Notes under the pieces: generated by a model | The model's input: the letters and a program-made list of their open reading frames with translations, nothing else | Told to the model about the DNA's origin: nothing | The model's database searches: none | Shown: positions 9,312 through 17,970 of the stretch, one piece after another | Layout: each line of letters begins with the position of its first letter | Numbering within the stretch: the stretch's first letter is position 1 | Program-made: the position numbers and the translations under genes | Assembly: GCF_014844095.1 (NCBI RefSeq) | Contig: NZ_CP062163.1 | Span: forward strand, 4,807,501 to 4,871,500 | DNA: 64,000 nt | Direction of reading: 5' to 3' | Source of the DNA: Brevibacillus sp. JNUCC-41 | Lineage (GTDB): Bacteria > Bacillota > Bacilli > Bacillales > DSM-1321

Positions 9312-9617
9312 ATGCTCAAATTACTTTAGCCAGTTTTACCAGTTGAGAGATTACCTAAAGGAAAGATAGATTCCGAAAATAAGAAACTCAGTTTACAAGT
9401 TTTCCTCGGAAACTTCATTGGATATGCAGCGTATTATTCAATTCGTAAAAACTTTTCCATCAGGCATTCCGGTCACTTTATTATGCGGTTATATCTCGGA
9501 TAAAGTTTATAAAGAACATCGGGGGTTGTCTTTATGCCTGGTGCTTTAATCGAAGTCCTTGTTTACTGGTTTAACCCTGCTGGCAACCTAATGATTGATC
9601 TAACTGCGATTGGATAG
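9312..9617 (+). pseudogene. glpT: Decayed glycerol-3-phosphate transporter gene (glpT)
   Basis: A good ribosome site (AAGGAGGAATTGG) and ATG open a frame MLKLL that stops at codon 6 (TAG), then reads on as KKLSLQVFLGNFIGYAAYYS and IRKNFS, the N-terminus of GlpT. At about 9460 the text jumps, with a frameshift, to GIPVTLLCGYISDKVYKEHR. It then shifts again to VLVYWFNPAGN, both from the C-terminal half of GlpT. So there is one nonsense codon, two frame changes and a large internal deletion. No glpQ follows. The remaining bases to 9777 contain nothing I recognise. Confidence 0.85.
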
Positions 9618-9776
9618 CGGCTGATGTTATTAAATATATTCTAAAGCGGATGGATTTTTTATGAATAGTTAAACACCCTCCATGATTAGATCGACGGCAA
9701 ACAATATCTGTATATTCAGATAATAACCGAGAAGCTGTTGCCGGACGGTTTGGGTAACATTTCATAATGGAATACA

Positions 9777-9827
9777 TAAAAATAAATGACTATGCCTTTA
9801 CACCAACGGTCCTAAAGGCATAGTCAT
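9777..9827 (-). terminator. terminator of ansAB
   Basis: 15-bp stem ATGACTATGCCTTTA / TAAAGGCATAGTCAT with a T-rich tail on the minus strand, just after ansB. Confidence 0.85.
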
Positions 9828-9868
9828 TACATCAAAATCATATAGATTGTTTTCTACTAATTTACTGG

Positions 9869-11299
9869 TTATTGCCGGTCAAAAAGTGAAGCTCCCGCTA
9901 TACCGGGTTTTGTCATCTCATAAGGATTTAGAATTAGATCCAATTCTTCTTCTGTCAACACATCATATTGTAAACAAAGTTCGCGAACTGATTTGCCTTT
10001 TAATATCGCTTCACGCGCAATACGTGAAACCACTTCGTACCCAAGGTGCGGATTGACTGCTGTAATCACACCAACACTTTGTTCGACATAATCTTTTAAA
10101 TGTTGCTCATTAGCTTCAATGCCTTCTAAGCAATAATCTGTAAAGACATTGAAAGCATTGTTCATGATGCTAATTGATTGCAATAAATTGAATACAAGGA
10201 CTGGTTCCATTACGTTCAACTCTAGTTGTCCTGCTTCTGATGCTAAGCAAATTGTATTATCGTTCCCGATCACTTGGAAAGCGACTTGATTAATTAATTC
10301 TGGCATTACTGGATTTACTTTTCCTGGCATGATGGATGAACCTGGTTGACGTGCTGGAAGAGTGATTTCCGCTAATCCCGCTCTCGGTCCTGAAGCCATC
10401 AAACGTAAATCATTAGCAATTTTAGACATATTCATCATACATACTTTCAATGAAGCTGACACTTCAGTATATGCATCCGTATTTTGGGTTGCATCCACTA
10501 AATGTTCTGCACCTACAAGCGGCAAGTTACTGATTTCAGCTAAATATTTAACAACATTTTCAATGTAACGGGGATCTGCGTTCAATCCCGTTCCCACTGC
10601 TGTTGCCCCCATATTCACTTCATATAAATGTTGGCGTGATTGACTGATTCGTTTTATATCCCGATCCAACACGCGACTGTATGCCTCAAATTCTTGACCG
10701 AGTCGAATTGGCACTGCGTCTTGAAGATGTGTGCGTCCCATTTTGATAACATGATCAAATTGTTTTGCTTTATTCTTTAAAACCGTGCTCATCTTGGTCA
10801 TTGTTTGTAACAATTGCTCTAAAAGTCTTAATGTTGATAAATGAATGGCAGTTGGGAATACGTCATTGGTTGATTGCGACATGTTAACATGGCTATTTGG
10901 ACTTACTTGTACATACTCCCCTTTATTGTGTCCCATGAGTTCTAACGCACGGTTGGCAACGATTTCATTAATGTTCATATTCATCGATGTACCTGCGCCG
11001 CCTTGAATTGGGTCAACGATGAAATATTCATGCCACTTTCCATCGATCACTTCATCAGAAGCTTTGACGATAGCGCTTCCAATACCATCATATAACCGTT
11101 TGGTATCCATATTTGCTAAAGCGGCTGCTTTTTTAATCATAGCTAGTGCACGAATCATTTCTTCATTGACTTTGTAACCGGTAATCGGAAAATTCTCTAC
11201 AGCGCGTAAAGTTTGTATTCCATAATAAACATCAGCTGGAATTTCCTTTTCCCCAAGAAAGTCTTTCTCGATGCGGTATGTTCTCTCTTCTGTCAACAT
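9869..11299 (-). CDS. ansB: Aspartate ammonia-lyase (aspartase)
   Basis: 476 residues of the fumarase/aspartase superfamily. The signature GSSIMPGKVNP is at 320-330, with upstream active-site blocks GAGTSMNMN and MSQSTNDVFPT. It deaminates aspartate to fumarate plus ammonia, the second step of asparagine use. ATG 11299 follows ansA by 23 bp and gives the usual length; the frame is open further upstream but that would overlap ansA. It is cotranscribed with ansA and should be under AnsR control. Confidence 0.96.
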   Translation of the reverse strand: MLTEERTYRIEKDFLGEKEIPADVYYGIQTLRAVENFPITGYKVNEEMIRALAMIKKAAALANMDTKRLYDGIGSAIVKASDEVIDGKWHEYFIVDPIQGGAGTSMNMNINEIVANRALELMGHNKGEYVQVSPNSHVNMSQSTNDVFPTAIHLSTLRLLEQLLQTMTKMSTVLKNKAKQFDHVIKMGRTHLQDAVPIRLGQEFEAYSRVLDRDIKRISQSRQHLYEVNMGATAVGTGLNADPRYIENVVKYLAEISNLPLVGAEHLVDATQNTDAYTEVSASLKVCMMNMSKIANDLRLMASGPRAGLAEITLPARQPGSSIMPGKVNPVMPELINQVAFQVIGNDNTICLASEAGQLELNVMEPVLVFNLLQSISIMNNAFNVFTDYCLEGIEANEQHLKDYVEQSVGVITAVNPHLGYEVVSRIAREAILKGKSVRELCLQYDVLTEEELDLILNPYEMTKPGIAGASLFDRQ

Positions 11300-11322
11300 T
11301 TCCTCTTGCCCCTTTGTCTGTT

Positions 11323-12312
11323 CTATAATGTAATGTCCTCTGCAATCGGTGTTTCCATCATTTCCTTCACTTTTTTGGGATCCTGTGTCTTGGCTAAAAT
11401 CCACATCAACTTAGGAACGATGGCTTCTGTATTCATATTTCTGGAACGAATGATGACATTCTTATCCACTTTTCGTCCCACTTCGTAAATATCCATATCT
11501 TCCCCTTCTTCTAAACATTGGGTAGTAATGACTACGGATATTCCACACTGTACTAACTCATTCAATTTTTCTAAAATATTTCTTCTTTGAAATGGAATAC
11601 CACCGCTTCCATAACTTTCAATTACGATTCCCCTACATTGATTTTTCAGAGAATCAAAGAATTCAGGTTTAATACCGGGATGCAGCTTAACTAAAGCAAC
11701 ATCAGTACATAGGGAAGCATCTAACTTAGCTTCCTTTTTCTTTGGTGAATGAACTGGCTTTAGATACTCAATTTTATCTTTGAATATGGTAGCGATATAT
11801 GGATAGTTAATACTTTCAAACGAATCATAGCTTTTAGTTCTCAATTTAATGGCCCTAGTACCCTGGATGACTCTACCATCAAATACAACATATACTCCTC
11901 CAATATCTTCACAAGCAAACCGGATCGCATCAGAGATATTTCTTTTGGCATCTGTCTTTTTATAGGCAATTGGGATTTGAGAACCTGTAATGATAATTGG
12001 TTTCCTTAAATCTTGTAACATATATGAGAGTGCAGCTGAAGTGTAAGCCATTGTATCTGTTCCATGGGTAATCACAAAGCCATCGTAATCATGGTAGTGC
12101 TCATGGATGGATTGTGCCATTTCTGTCCAATCTTCCGGCTGCATATTTGTACTATCAATATTCATCAAAGGCTTACTATCAATCTGATAAAGTAAATCCA
12201 ATCCCGGCAGGTGTCCTAAAAATTCGTCAGCTTTCATATCTGGAACCAGTCCATTTTCCCCTTCTAACGATGCAATTGTACCACCTGTAGTAATTAACAT
12301 CAACTTCTTCAT
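11323..12312 (-). CDS. ansA: Type I (cytoplasmic) L-asparaginase
   Basis: 329 residues. The N-terminal TTGGTIAS (residues 8-15) carries the nucleophilic Thr, and [11 protein letters not shown] carries the Thr-Asp of the second catalytic block. It hydrolyses asparagine to aspartate, which AnsB then uses. Start ATG 12312 matches the family length. In-frame TTG codons at 12333 and 12324 lie nearer a GGGGG tract, so the true start may be slightly upstream. There is no signal peptide. Confidence 0.94.
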   Translation of the reverse strand: MKKLMLITTGGTIASLEGENGLVPDMKADEFLGHLPGLDLLYQIDSKPLMNIDSTNMQPEDWTEMAQSIHEHYHDYDGFVITHGTDTMAYTSAALSYMLQDLRKPIIITGSQIPIAYKKTDAKRNISDAIRFACEDIGGVYVVFDGRVIQGTRAIKLRTKSYDSFESINYPYIATIFKDKIEYLKPVHSPKKKEAKLDASLCTDVALVKLHPGIKPEFFDSLKNQCRGIVIESYGSGGIPFQRRNILEKLNELVQCGISVVITTQCLEEGEDMDIYEVGRKVDKNVIIRSRNMNTEAIVPKLMWILAKTQDPKKVKEMMETPIAEDITL

Positions 12313-12414
12313 TTTTGACTTCAACTTCCCCAATAAACTACCCCCTATAAAGCCTCCCTGTTTTACAATCATTCATCATCTTAGAAAAGGATGTTTTTGC
12401 TGGTTATATACATG

Positions 12415-12424
12415 TTACGCGTAC
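12415..12424. promoter_or_regulatory. Putative AnsR site 1
   Basis: TTACGCGTAC with palindromic core TACGCGTA. It lies just downstream of the ansAB -10, so about at the transcription start. It is identical to site 2. Confidence 0.55.
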
Positions 12425-12434
12425 ATCACATGTT

Positions 12435-12463
12435 ATTATAGTCATGTTCCAGAGTGAAATCAA
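12435..12463 (-). promoter_or_regulatory. ansAB promoter
   Basis: On the minus strand: TTGATT (12458-12463), 17-bp spacer, perfect TATAAT (12435-12440). The leader to ansA is about 115 bases. Confidence 0.65.
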
Positions 12464-12477
12464 GCTAAAAACATTCA

Positions 12478-12487
12478 TTACGCGTAC
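12478..12487. promoter_or_regulatory. Putative AnsR site 2
   Basis: A second TTACGCGTAC, exactly 63 bp (about six helical turns) from site 1, overlapping the -35 region of ansR. Confidence 0.55.
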
Positions 12488-12503
12488 GCTTATTCCAATT
12501 TGA

Positions 12504-12512
12504 TGTTATAAT
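12504..12512 (+). promoter_or_regulatory. ansR promoter (extended -10)
   Basis: TGTTATAAT, an extended -10 box without a good -35, followed after 28 bases by the ansR start. Confidence 0.55.
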
Positions 12513-12540
12513 CGATTTATATAAAAGGAGAGTAATAAGA

Positions 12541-12915
12541 ATGATCGTAAATAGATTAACTACATTAAGGAAGGCCAAAAGGTGGTCTTTGCAATATACC
12601 GCTGACAGACTCGGAATAGCCAAGAGTACCTATGCAGGTTACGAATCGGGCCATCGCCGTCCTTCATTGGAAACGATAAATTTATTAGCAGGCTTATATG
12701 ATACATCCACTGATTACATTCTAGGTCGAGTGGATTATCCATCTAAAGATATTACCACAGAGTCACCTCGAGCCATGGAATTGACGGATTCACCAAATAT
12801 GAAGCTTGCTGTCGATGGAATCTCTCTTTCTGAAGAGGAAACGATTCAATTCATCGCTTTTATTAGAGCTAAACGAGAAGTGGAAATAATTCGCCATAAA
12901 CAAAAAGAAACATAG
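12541..12915 (+). CDS. ansR: AnsR, XRE-type repressor of ansAB
   Basis: 124 residues with a lambda-repressor-type helix-turn-helix at 5-60. The text WSLQYTADRLGIAKSTYAGYE then RRPSLE is nearly that of Bacillus subtilis AnsR. The C-terminal part (SLSEEETIQFIAFIRAKR) also matches. AnsR represses ansAB until asparagine is present. It is divergent from ansAB and shares a 170-bp control region holding two identical palindromic sites. ATG follows AAAGGAGA. Confidence 0.92.
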   Translation: MIVNRLTTLRKAKRWSLQYTADRLGIAKSTYAGYESGHRRPSLETINLLAGLYDTSTDYILGRVDYPSKDITTESPRAMELTDSPNMKLAVDGISLSEEETIQFIAFIRAKREVEIIRHKQKET

Positions 12916-13461
12916 CAGACATTGAGCTTAAGACGTTATGGGGAATGAACCGCACTTCACCAAGTACTTATAATATTCACGATGCAACTGGAATGACTGT
13001 AAAATCCCATGGCTTTAAACAGTTAGGATATGACGGTTATGATTAATCGTTGACGCTACATGTAATTATTCCTGGATGACAGCTTAAACTTACTAACAGG
13101 TCTTTGTAGCTTTTTGAATAGTACCCGAGTTTAGAAAATTAAGTTTTATTAATTATAATAGAAGAAAGTCGGCTAATTAAATGCATCCATCATCATTATT
13201 CTGTTATCTTCTTTAACTTACTTCAAGGGAAGATGAGTATTCCGCTGTTTCTCGCTACCATCTATGCTTATTTAAGTAATCTCCGACTTTCCCTCTTGAT
13301 TTATTTGCAATCAAAGAAAAACCACAGCAAAGCTTATGGTTTTCCTCGGTATATAAATAGAAATTGCTGTCTCATCTTTAAAGCTGAAAGCGAAATTTAA
13401 AAATCGCTCAATATCTTGGTATGTTTAAAACTTCCTCATTTGATATACTGTTTGTCAAAAA
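12916..13461. other. Gap of 546 bases after ansR
   Basis: No convincing gene. There is an open stretch of 33 codons (12945-13046, beginning MNRTSPSTYN) with a poorly placed ribosome site, an inverted-repeat segment (13164-13291) and a weak hairpin AAAACCA/TGGTTTT (about 13315-13345) that could terminate the next minus-strand gene. Confidence 0.5.
13164..13291. repeat. 128-bp segment bounded by inverted GAAAGTCGG / CCGACTTTC
   Basis: Nine-base perfect inverted ends, with partial pairing continuing inward (TAATTAAATGCAT against ATGCTTATTTAAGTA). It is non-coding and could be a miniature mobile element relic or a structured RNA. I saw only one copy. Confidence 0.35.
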
Positions 13462-13629
13462 TCAAGGCATCTCGTCATCTTTTTCCCGATTTTTGAAAGC
13501 TTCATGTGTGACAATATCCTCGATTTGTTCATATTGCCGGCTATGTTCCTTCTCTTCGCTAATCCTATTATCGGGTAGATTTCCTGGATGCCCTTTTTCT
13601 TTGTGATTAAAACTTTTACCACGACTCAT
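13462..13629 (-). CDS. Small hydrophilic protein, 55 residues, unknown
   Basis: Start ATG 13629 behind AAGGAG; the protein begins MSRGKSFNHKEKGHPGNLPD. It is highly charged, has no membrane segment or cysteine, and has an acidic/basic C-terminal helix. Its composition recalls minor spore or stress proteins of bacilli, but I recognise no family. It stands alone. Confidence 0.6.
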   Translation of the reverse strand: MSRGKSFNHKEKGHPGNLPDNRISEEKEHSRQYEQIEDIVTHEAFKNREKDDEMP

Positions 13630-13836
13630 ACTCATTCTCTCCTTTCTAATCATTGTTTGTTTAGTTTTCCCAAGCTATCATAAAATATGATTTAATTTCC
13701 CTTTTTCCTGTTTTTGCAGCAGGCTTGGATACACCTGCAACGCCGGGCGGCATAATTATGAAATGGTTGCTCAATTTCGAACAGTCGCTTACCGCATTAA
13801 AATTGCAGCTAAAGCTAACTGGGATAATTTTGATCT

Positions 13837-13876
13837 AAAAAAATGACGCCATCTTAAAAAGATGACGCCATTTTTT
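13837..13876 (-). terminator. terminator of the flavin reductase/mhq transcript
   Basis: Stem of AAAATGACGCCATCTT against its near-complement, flanked by A-run and T-run, immediately after the flavin reductase stop. Confidence 0.75.
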
Positions 13877-13888
13877 CTTTCTTATAAC

Positions 13889-14497
13889 TTAAGGACGTTC
13901 TAATTCAAATAATTCCCCTAGTTTTGTATAAGTATGACCCGCTAATCTTGCTACAGGTTTTAGCCCATTCTGGTCAATTCGACCGTTATGGTAAATATCT
14001 TGCACGATATGATAGCAGACTATTTTCCCTATCAATAAATCGCAACCTGGTTTATCCTTGGAACCCGCCATAGGTATCGCATGCTCTAATGTACATTCAA
14101 AGCGTACCTTCGCTTCTTGCAATCCTGGTACGGATACCTTATCACTAACAGTTGTCGTGAAATGGGTCAGACTCAATTCACTTTCGTCAGACGGGAGTTC
14201 CTTCGCTGTTCGATTTGCATCAGCTACATTATTCTCATCAGTGATATGAACAACGAATTCACCTGTTTGAATTGCATTTCGGGCAGTGTCCTTTGAAACC
14301 CCTTCTTTCCGTTGGACAGAAACGGAAATCATCGGAGGATTTGAACTGACTATGTTAAAAAAGCTGAACGGCGCTATATTGACTGTACCTGTTTCGGATT
14401 TTGTCGTAACCAAGGCTATAGGTCTCGGTATGATGCTTCCAGTCAAAAACTTATAATTATCCCGTTCAGTCAGACTTTCAGGATTAACAGAAATCAT
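13889..14497 (-). CDS. FMN-binding flavin reductase family protein
   Basis: About 202 residues of the DIM6/NTAB flavin reductase-like fold: TGSIIPRPIALVTT near the N-terminus, then NIAPFSFFN and PPMISVSVQRKEG, the FMN phosphate-binding strands. Such proteins supply reduced flavin to monooxygenases or act as small flavoproteins. It is the last gene of a four-gene cluster with two ring-cleaving dioxygenases and a carboxylesterase, so a role in aromatic or quinone turnover is likely. ATG 14497 has GGGAGGGA at good spacing; an ATG two codons earlier is too close. Confidence 0.85.
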   Translation of the reverse strand: MISVNPESLTERDNYKFLTGSIIPRPIALVTTKSETGTVNIAPFSFFNIVSSNPPMISVSVQRKEGVSKDTARNAIQTGEFVVHITDENNVADANRTAKELPSDESELSLTHFTTTVSDKVSVPGLQEAKVRFECTLEHAIPMAGSKDKPGCDLLIGKIVCYHIVQDIYHNGRIDQNGLKPVARLAGHTYTKLGELFELERP

Positions 14498-14515
14498 CTT
14501 CATTCCCTCCCATTC

Positions 14516-15127
14516 TTATAAAAAGTTCTTTTGAAACCATGAACCCGCTGCCTCAACCTCTGACCGTGTTAACTGATGACCGTAATTTTCCCACTGAACA
14601 TCCACTATAGCACCCGCTTGCAGCAAAAGGTTATTAAGCTCGTCAGTTTCTGCTGCCGGGCAAATCGGATCGTTTTTACCTGCAGCAATAAATACAGGTA
14701 TATCCGAAAGGGAAGGCAATGCAATCCCTCGTCTAGGCACCATTGGATGATGAAGACTCGCTCCTAGTAATGCCCCTTCGAAATGGAACAGCAAACTTGC
14801 CGCTATATTTGCACCATTGGAATAACCTAATGCTACCACTCTTTCACGGTCGAAGTCATACTTTTTGGACGCTGATTCCAAGAAGTCATTAAGCTCCTTC
14901 GTACGAAAGATCAAATCTTCTTCATCAAAAACCCCTTCTGATAATCGGCGAAAAAAACGAGGCATTCCGTTTTCAAGCACATTTCCCCTTACGCTCAATA
15001 CGGATGATCCTGGTGAAACCATTTCCGCTAATGGCAAGAGATCTGTTTCCGTTCCTCCAGTGCCATGTAGAAGCAAAAGCAATGGCGCTTCTGGATTACT
15101 TCCTTTTTGAAAAATATGCTTCATCAT
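14516..15127 (-). CDS. mhqD: MhqD-like alpha/beta hydrolase (carboxylesterase)
   Basis: 203 residues of the phospholipase/carboxylesterase family. Features are the oxyanion HGTGG, nucleophile elbow GYSNGAN, catalytic Asp in GKNDPICP and His in ENYGHQLT. In Bacillus, MhqD is induced with ring-cleaving dioxygenases by 2-methylhydroquinone and catechol; its true substrate is unknown. Its ATG overlaps the dioxygenase stop as ATGA, and a second ATG one codon later is equally possible, so the genes are translationally coupled. Confidence 0.88.
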   Translation of the reverse strand: MMKHIFQKGSNPEAPLLLLLHGTGGTETDLLPLAEMVSPGSSVLSVRGNVLENGMPRFFRRLSEGVFDEEDLIFRTKELNDFLESASKKYDFDRERVVALGYSNGANIAASLLFHFEGALLGASLHHPMVPRRGIALPSLSDIPVFIAAGKNDPICPAAETDELNNLLLQAGAIVDVQWENYGHQLTRSEVEAAGSWFQKNFL

Positions 15128-16071
15128 TTATCCTCCTCAAGTACTCTCGGCACTGCCGGCAGTAACGTTTTCTCCATGATCGCCCTTTTTTCTTCCAGCC
15201 ATGGCGGCAGCATTAAATTACTGCCCATCGTTTCCTTCGTTTCATCATGAGCGAAGCCAGGAGGATCTGTGGCAACTTCAAAAAGTATGCCTCCATCTTC
15301 CCTGAAATAAATGGCATCGAAGTATTGGCGGTCTGTAAAGGGTGTCACACCATAGCCATGGTTGGCGATATGCTCCCGCCATTCTTTATGATCTTCATTA
15401 TCGATTGCACGCCATGCAACATGATGGACAGTTCCCACTCCGATCTTCCCATTTGGCAAAACCGTTTTTTTAACATCTATCAAATTTCCGATGTCCGATG
15501 TGGATTTGAAGCGAATGTAATCGCCCTCTTCCCCAATTTTTTGCAGGCCCATCACTTTCTCTAATAGTTCCATCGTTTTGAGCGGTTTTGACGTCAATAA
15601 TACGGCACCACCGAATCCCTTGACAGCCTTGGCAGCTGGTACACCGCCGAATGACCACTCGCTATTTTTCCCTTCTTTACGCTCAACCAGTTCAAGTTGC
15701 AAACCGTGTGGGTCTTGGAATTCCAGATATTCCTCGCCGAAACGTGAAACCTTTTTAAAGTTTATGTTAAATTTACCTAAACGCATTTCCCAGAAACCCA
15801 TCGATCCTTCCGGAACAGCATATGTTGTAACCCCCACTTGTCCTGAGCCAATTCTCCCCTTGTATGCCCCAGGCCAAGGAAAGAAAGTGATGATAGTTCC
15901 CGGAGAACCTGATTCATCACCGAAATACAAATGATAGGTTCCAGGGTCATCAAAATTAACGGTTTTCTTCACCATACGCAGTCCCAATACTCCAGCATAA
16001 AAATCCACGTTCTCTTGAGGATTGCCTACAATTGCGGTTATATGATGTATTCCTGCATTTTGCTTTTGCAT
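15124..16071 (-). CDS. mhqO: Ring-cleaving dioxygenase, MhqO-like (VOC fold)
   Basis: About 315 residues with two vicinal-oxygen-chelate halves. Metal-ligand candidates are the His in GIHHITAIVG and HHVAWRA, and the Glu in ILFEVATDPPGF. Members open catechol/hydroquinone rings or act as glyoxalase-like thiol-S-transfer enzymes, and B. subtilis MhqO protects against 2-methylhydroquinone. I chose ATG 16071, which has AGGGAG upstream; the earlier in-frame ATG (16092) has none. It lies 24 bp after its paralog and overlaps mhqD by four bases. Confidence 0.88.
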   Translation of the reverse strand: MQKQNAGIHHITAIVGNPQENVDFYAGVLGLRMVKKTVNFDDPGTYHLYFGDESGSPGTIITFFPWPGAYKGRIGSGQVGVTTYAVPEGSMGFWEMRLGKFNINFKKVSRFGEEYLEFQDPHGLQLELVERKEGKNSEWSFGGVPAAKAVKGFGGAVLLTSKPLKTMELLEKVMGLQKIGEEGDYIRFKSTSDIGNLIDVKKTVLPNGKIGVGTVHHVAWRAIDNEDHKEWREHIANHGYGVTPFTDRQYFDAIYFREDGGILFEVATDPPGFAHDETKETMGSNLMLPPWLEEKRAIMEKTLLPAVPRVLEEDK

Positions 16072-16095
16072 GCCCAATACTCCCTTTCCCATTGA

Positions 16096-17073
16096 TTAAT
16101 TTGTTGGTTTTATATTCAGTGGTTTTAAATTCGCTTCAATATCCTTTCTTTTCGATTCTAAAAAAGGTGGGAGGGCAAGGTTCTCACCTAAGTGCTGCTC
16201 TGCTTCATCCACTGCAAAACCTGGTCCATCAGTAGCCAATTCAAATAAGATACCATTCGGCTCCCTAAAATAAAGTGAATGAAAATAATAGCGGTCCACA
16301 TAACCAGAGTTCACGAATTTCGATTCACTAATTTTCTCTATCCATTTTCTCAGTTCCCCTTCATTATCCACCCGGAAGGCAATATGGTGTACTCCCCCCC
16401 TCCCCAATCTTTCCCGAGGTATGTCATTCCTTTCTTCAATATGGAGTTCGGCGCCTGTTCCTCCCTCACCTGTCTCGTAAACGACTATCGGATTTTGCCC
16501 CCTGATTGAGGATGGGTATGTGCCTGACTGCCTGAAACCCAATACGTCGGTAAGAACACGTTCTGTTTGTACAATATCAGGTACAGTAAGTTTTACTGGC
16601 CCTAATCCAAGAATGGAAAACTCTTGCGGCACTAGGCTTCCATCCCACGGTAATCCTCCTTGAACGCCGTTATTATCCTGATCGGAAACCAAAAGAAGCC
16701 TCTGCCCTTCAGGGTCTTTAAAAGAAAGCACCTTCCTTTCAAAGCGGCTCGATATTTCATCCTGCTCAACATTGAATTCAACAAACCGTTTTTTCCAATA
16801 TTCTAGTGCTTCATCATTTCTTACCCTTAAGGAAATTTCTGAAATACTATTATTCCCCTCATGAGTGCGGGCAGCATTGGGAATTTCAAAAAACGTCAAT
16901 TCCGTACCCGGTGAACCAATTTGATCTCCATAAAATAAGTGATATACACGTACATCATCTTGATTCACCGTTTTTTTAATTAATCGCAACCCTAAGACTT
17001 TTGTGTAGAATTCAAAGTTATTTCCCGCTTTAGCTGTAATCGCCGAAACGTGATGTAATCCTTTTAATTCCAT
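16096..17073 (-). CDS. Ring-cleaving dioxygenase, MhqA/MhqE-like (VOC fold)
   Basis: About 325 residues, a paralog of the next gene, with the same two-module VOC layout: GLHHVSAITA at the N-terminus, GVHHIAFRV in the second module and ILFELATDGPGF near the end. It is the first gene of the minus-strand cluster and so closest to the two MhqR-like boxes. The start ATG 17073 follows AGGAG. Which of the three B. subtilis paralogs it matches best cannot be settled by eye. Confidence 0.87.
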   Translation of the reverse strand: MELKGLHHVSAITAKAGNNFEFYTKVLGLRLIKKTVNQDDVRVYHLFYGDQIGSPGTELTFFEIPNAARTHEGNNSISEISLRVRNDEALEYWKKRFVEFNVEQDEISSRFERKVLSFKDPEGQRLLLVSDQDNNGVQGGLPWDGSLVPQEFSILGLGPVKLTVPDIVQTERVLTDVLGFRQSGTYPSSIRGQNPIVVYETGEGGTGAELHIEERNDIPRERLGRGGVHHIAFRVDNEGELRKWIEKISESKFVNSGYVDRYYFHSLYFREPNGILFELATDGPGFAVDEAEQHLGENLALPPFLESKRKDIEANLKPLNIKPTN

Positions 17074-17132
17074 CCAAACCACTCCTATCTTTATAAATCT
17101 CCCCATACGGAAATGAATTAATCCTAAAATAA

Positions 17133-17150
17133 TATCTCGAATTCAAGGTA
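17133..17150. promoter_or_regulatory. MhqR-like box 1
   Basis: TATCTCGAATTCAAGGTA, an imperfect palindrome that fits the published MhqR box (tATCTcgaAtTCgAGATa) at most positions. It lies 60 bp upstream of the dioxygenase start. Confidence 0.6.
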
Positions 17151-17179
17151 TTTAACCTTCAAAATACTTTTAATACAAA

Positions 17180-17197
17180 TATCTTGATTTAAAGATA
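17180..17197. promoter_or_regulatory. MhqR-like box 2
   Basis: TATCTTGATTTAAAGATA, a second palindrome with perfect 6-bp ends TATCTT/AAGATA, 47 bp from box 1 and 122 bp before the nitroreductase start. Confidence 0.6.
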
Positions 17198-17318
17198 AAC
17201 GACATAGATAAATTTGTCAACCATTTTCACACAAATAATTTTACCCGTTTTCATTTATCATAAAATATTTAAATCAGGTCAAAATAAATCGGTAGTATAA
17301 AGAATGGAGGTGTGATAT

Positions 17319-17918
17319 ATGGTTAAAGATTTTTTTAGCGCAATTGAAGATAGACGCTCTTATTATTCCCTTAGCAAGGAACGTGTTGTTCCTAATAAAA
17401 GGATTAAAGAAGTTATCGGTCATGCCGTTCAATATTCCCCTTCCGCTTTCAACTCCCAAAGTGCAAGAGTGATTGTATTAACTGGTCAAAACCACGACCA
17501 ATTATGGGATATCACAAAAAAAACATTAAGAAAAGCAATCGGCGCCAAAGATTTTGAAAAAACTGAAGAAAAAATGAATTCATTTATAAATGGTTATGGT
17601 ACGGTTTTATTCTTTGAAGATCAGGCTATTATAGATAGGCTTCAAGAACAATTCAAAACGTATGCCGATAACTTTCCGATTTGGTCGGACCAATCATCTG
17701 CCATTTTACAATTTGTCGTATGGACTTCCTTGGAAATTGAGGGGTTTGGTGCAAGTCTTCAGCATTATAATCCTTTAATCGATGACGAAGTGAGAAAGAC
17801 ATGGGATATATCACGTGATTGGAAACTCATCGCACAGATGCCCTTTGGAAAACCAACTGCAGAGCCTGATGATAAAGACTTCTCACCACTTGAAGAACGT
17901 GTGAAATATTATCATTGA
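17319..17918 (+). CDS. mhqN: Nitroreductase family protein, MhqN-like
   Basis: 199 residues of the FMN-dependent nitroreductase fold: RRSYYSLS and YSPSAFNSQSARVIVL (FMN-contact loop) near the N-terminus and GFGASLQHYNPLIDDEV later. MhqN/YodC proteins reduce quinones or nitroaromatics with NAD(P)H. It is divergent from the dioxygenase cluster with the two MhqR-like boxes between, so the locus reads as a complete quinone-reduction and ring-opening set. GGAGGTGTGATAT precedes the ATG. Confidence 0.9.
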   Translation: MVKDFFSAIEDRRSYYSLSKERVVPNKRIKEVIGHAVQYSPSAFNSQSARVIVLTGQNHDQLWDITKKTLRKAIGAKDFEKTEEKMNSFINGYGTVLFFEDQAIIDRLQEQFKTYADNFPIWSDQSSAILQFVVWTSLEIEGFGASLQHYNPLIDDEVRKTWDISRDWKLIAQMPFGKPTAEPDDKDFSPLEERVKYYH

Positions 17919-17923
17919 AACAA

Positions 17924-17960
17924 TAGGGGCTGTCTCTGCATAACGAGCCAGCCCTTTCAT
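17924..17960 (+). terminator. weak terminator after mhqN
   Basis: GGGCTG/CAGCCC stem with a short T-run. It lies between convergent transcripts. Confidence 0.4.
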
Positions 17961-17970
17961 TTATTTCACT

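Noticed and set aside
12945-13046. 33-codon frame after ansR beginning MNRTSPSTYN
   Set aside because: GGGG is only two bases from the ATG and there is no known homologue; may be a gene tail fragment.
13715-13835. Text AGLDTPATPGGIIMKWLL suggesting a serine-recombinase tail
   Set aside because: The match to the recombinase helix motif is too weak and there are no supporting domains around it.
15578-15934. 118-codon plus-strand frame opposite the MhqO-like gene
   Set aside because: Antisense open frame caused by codon bias of the real gene; no ribosome site.
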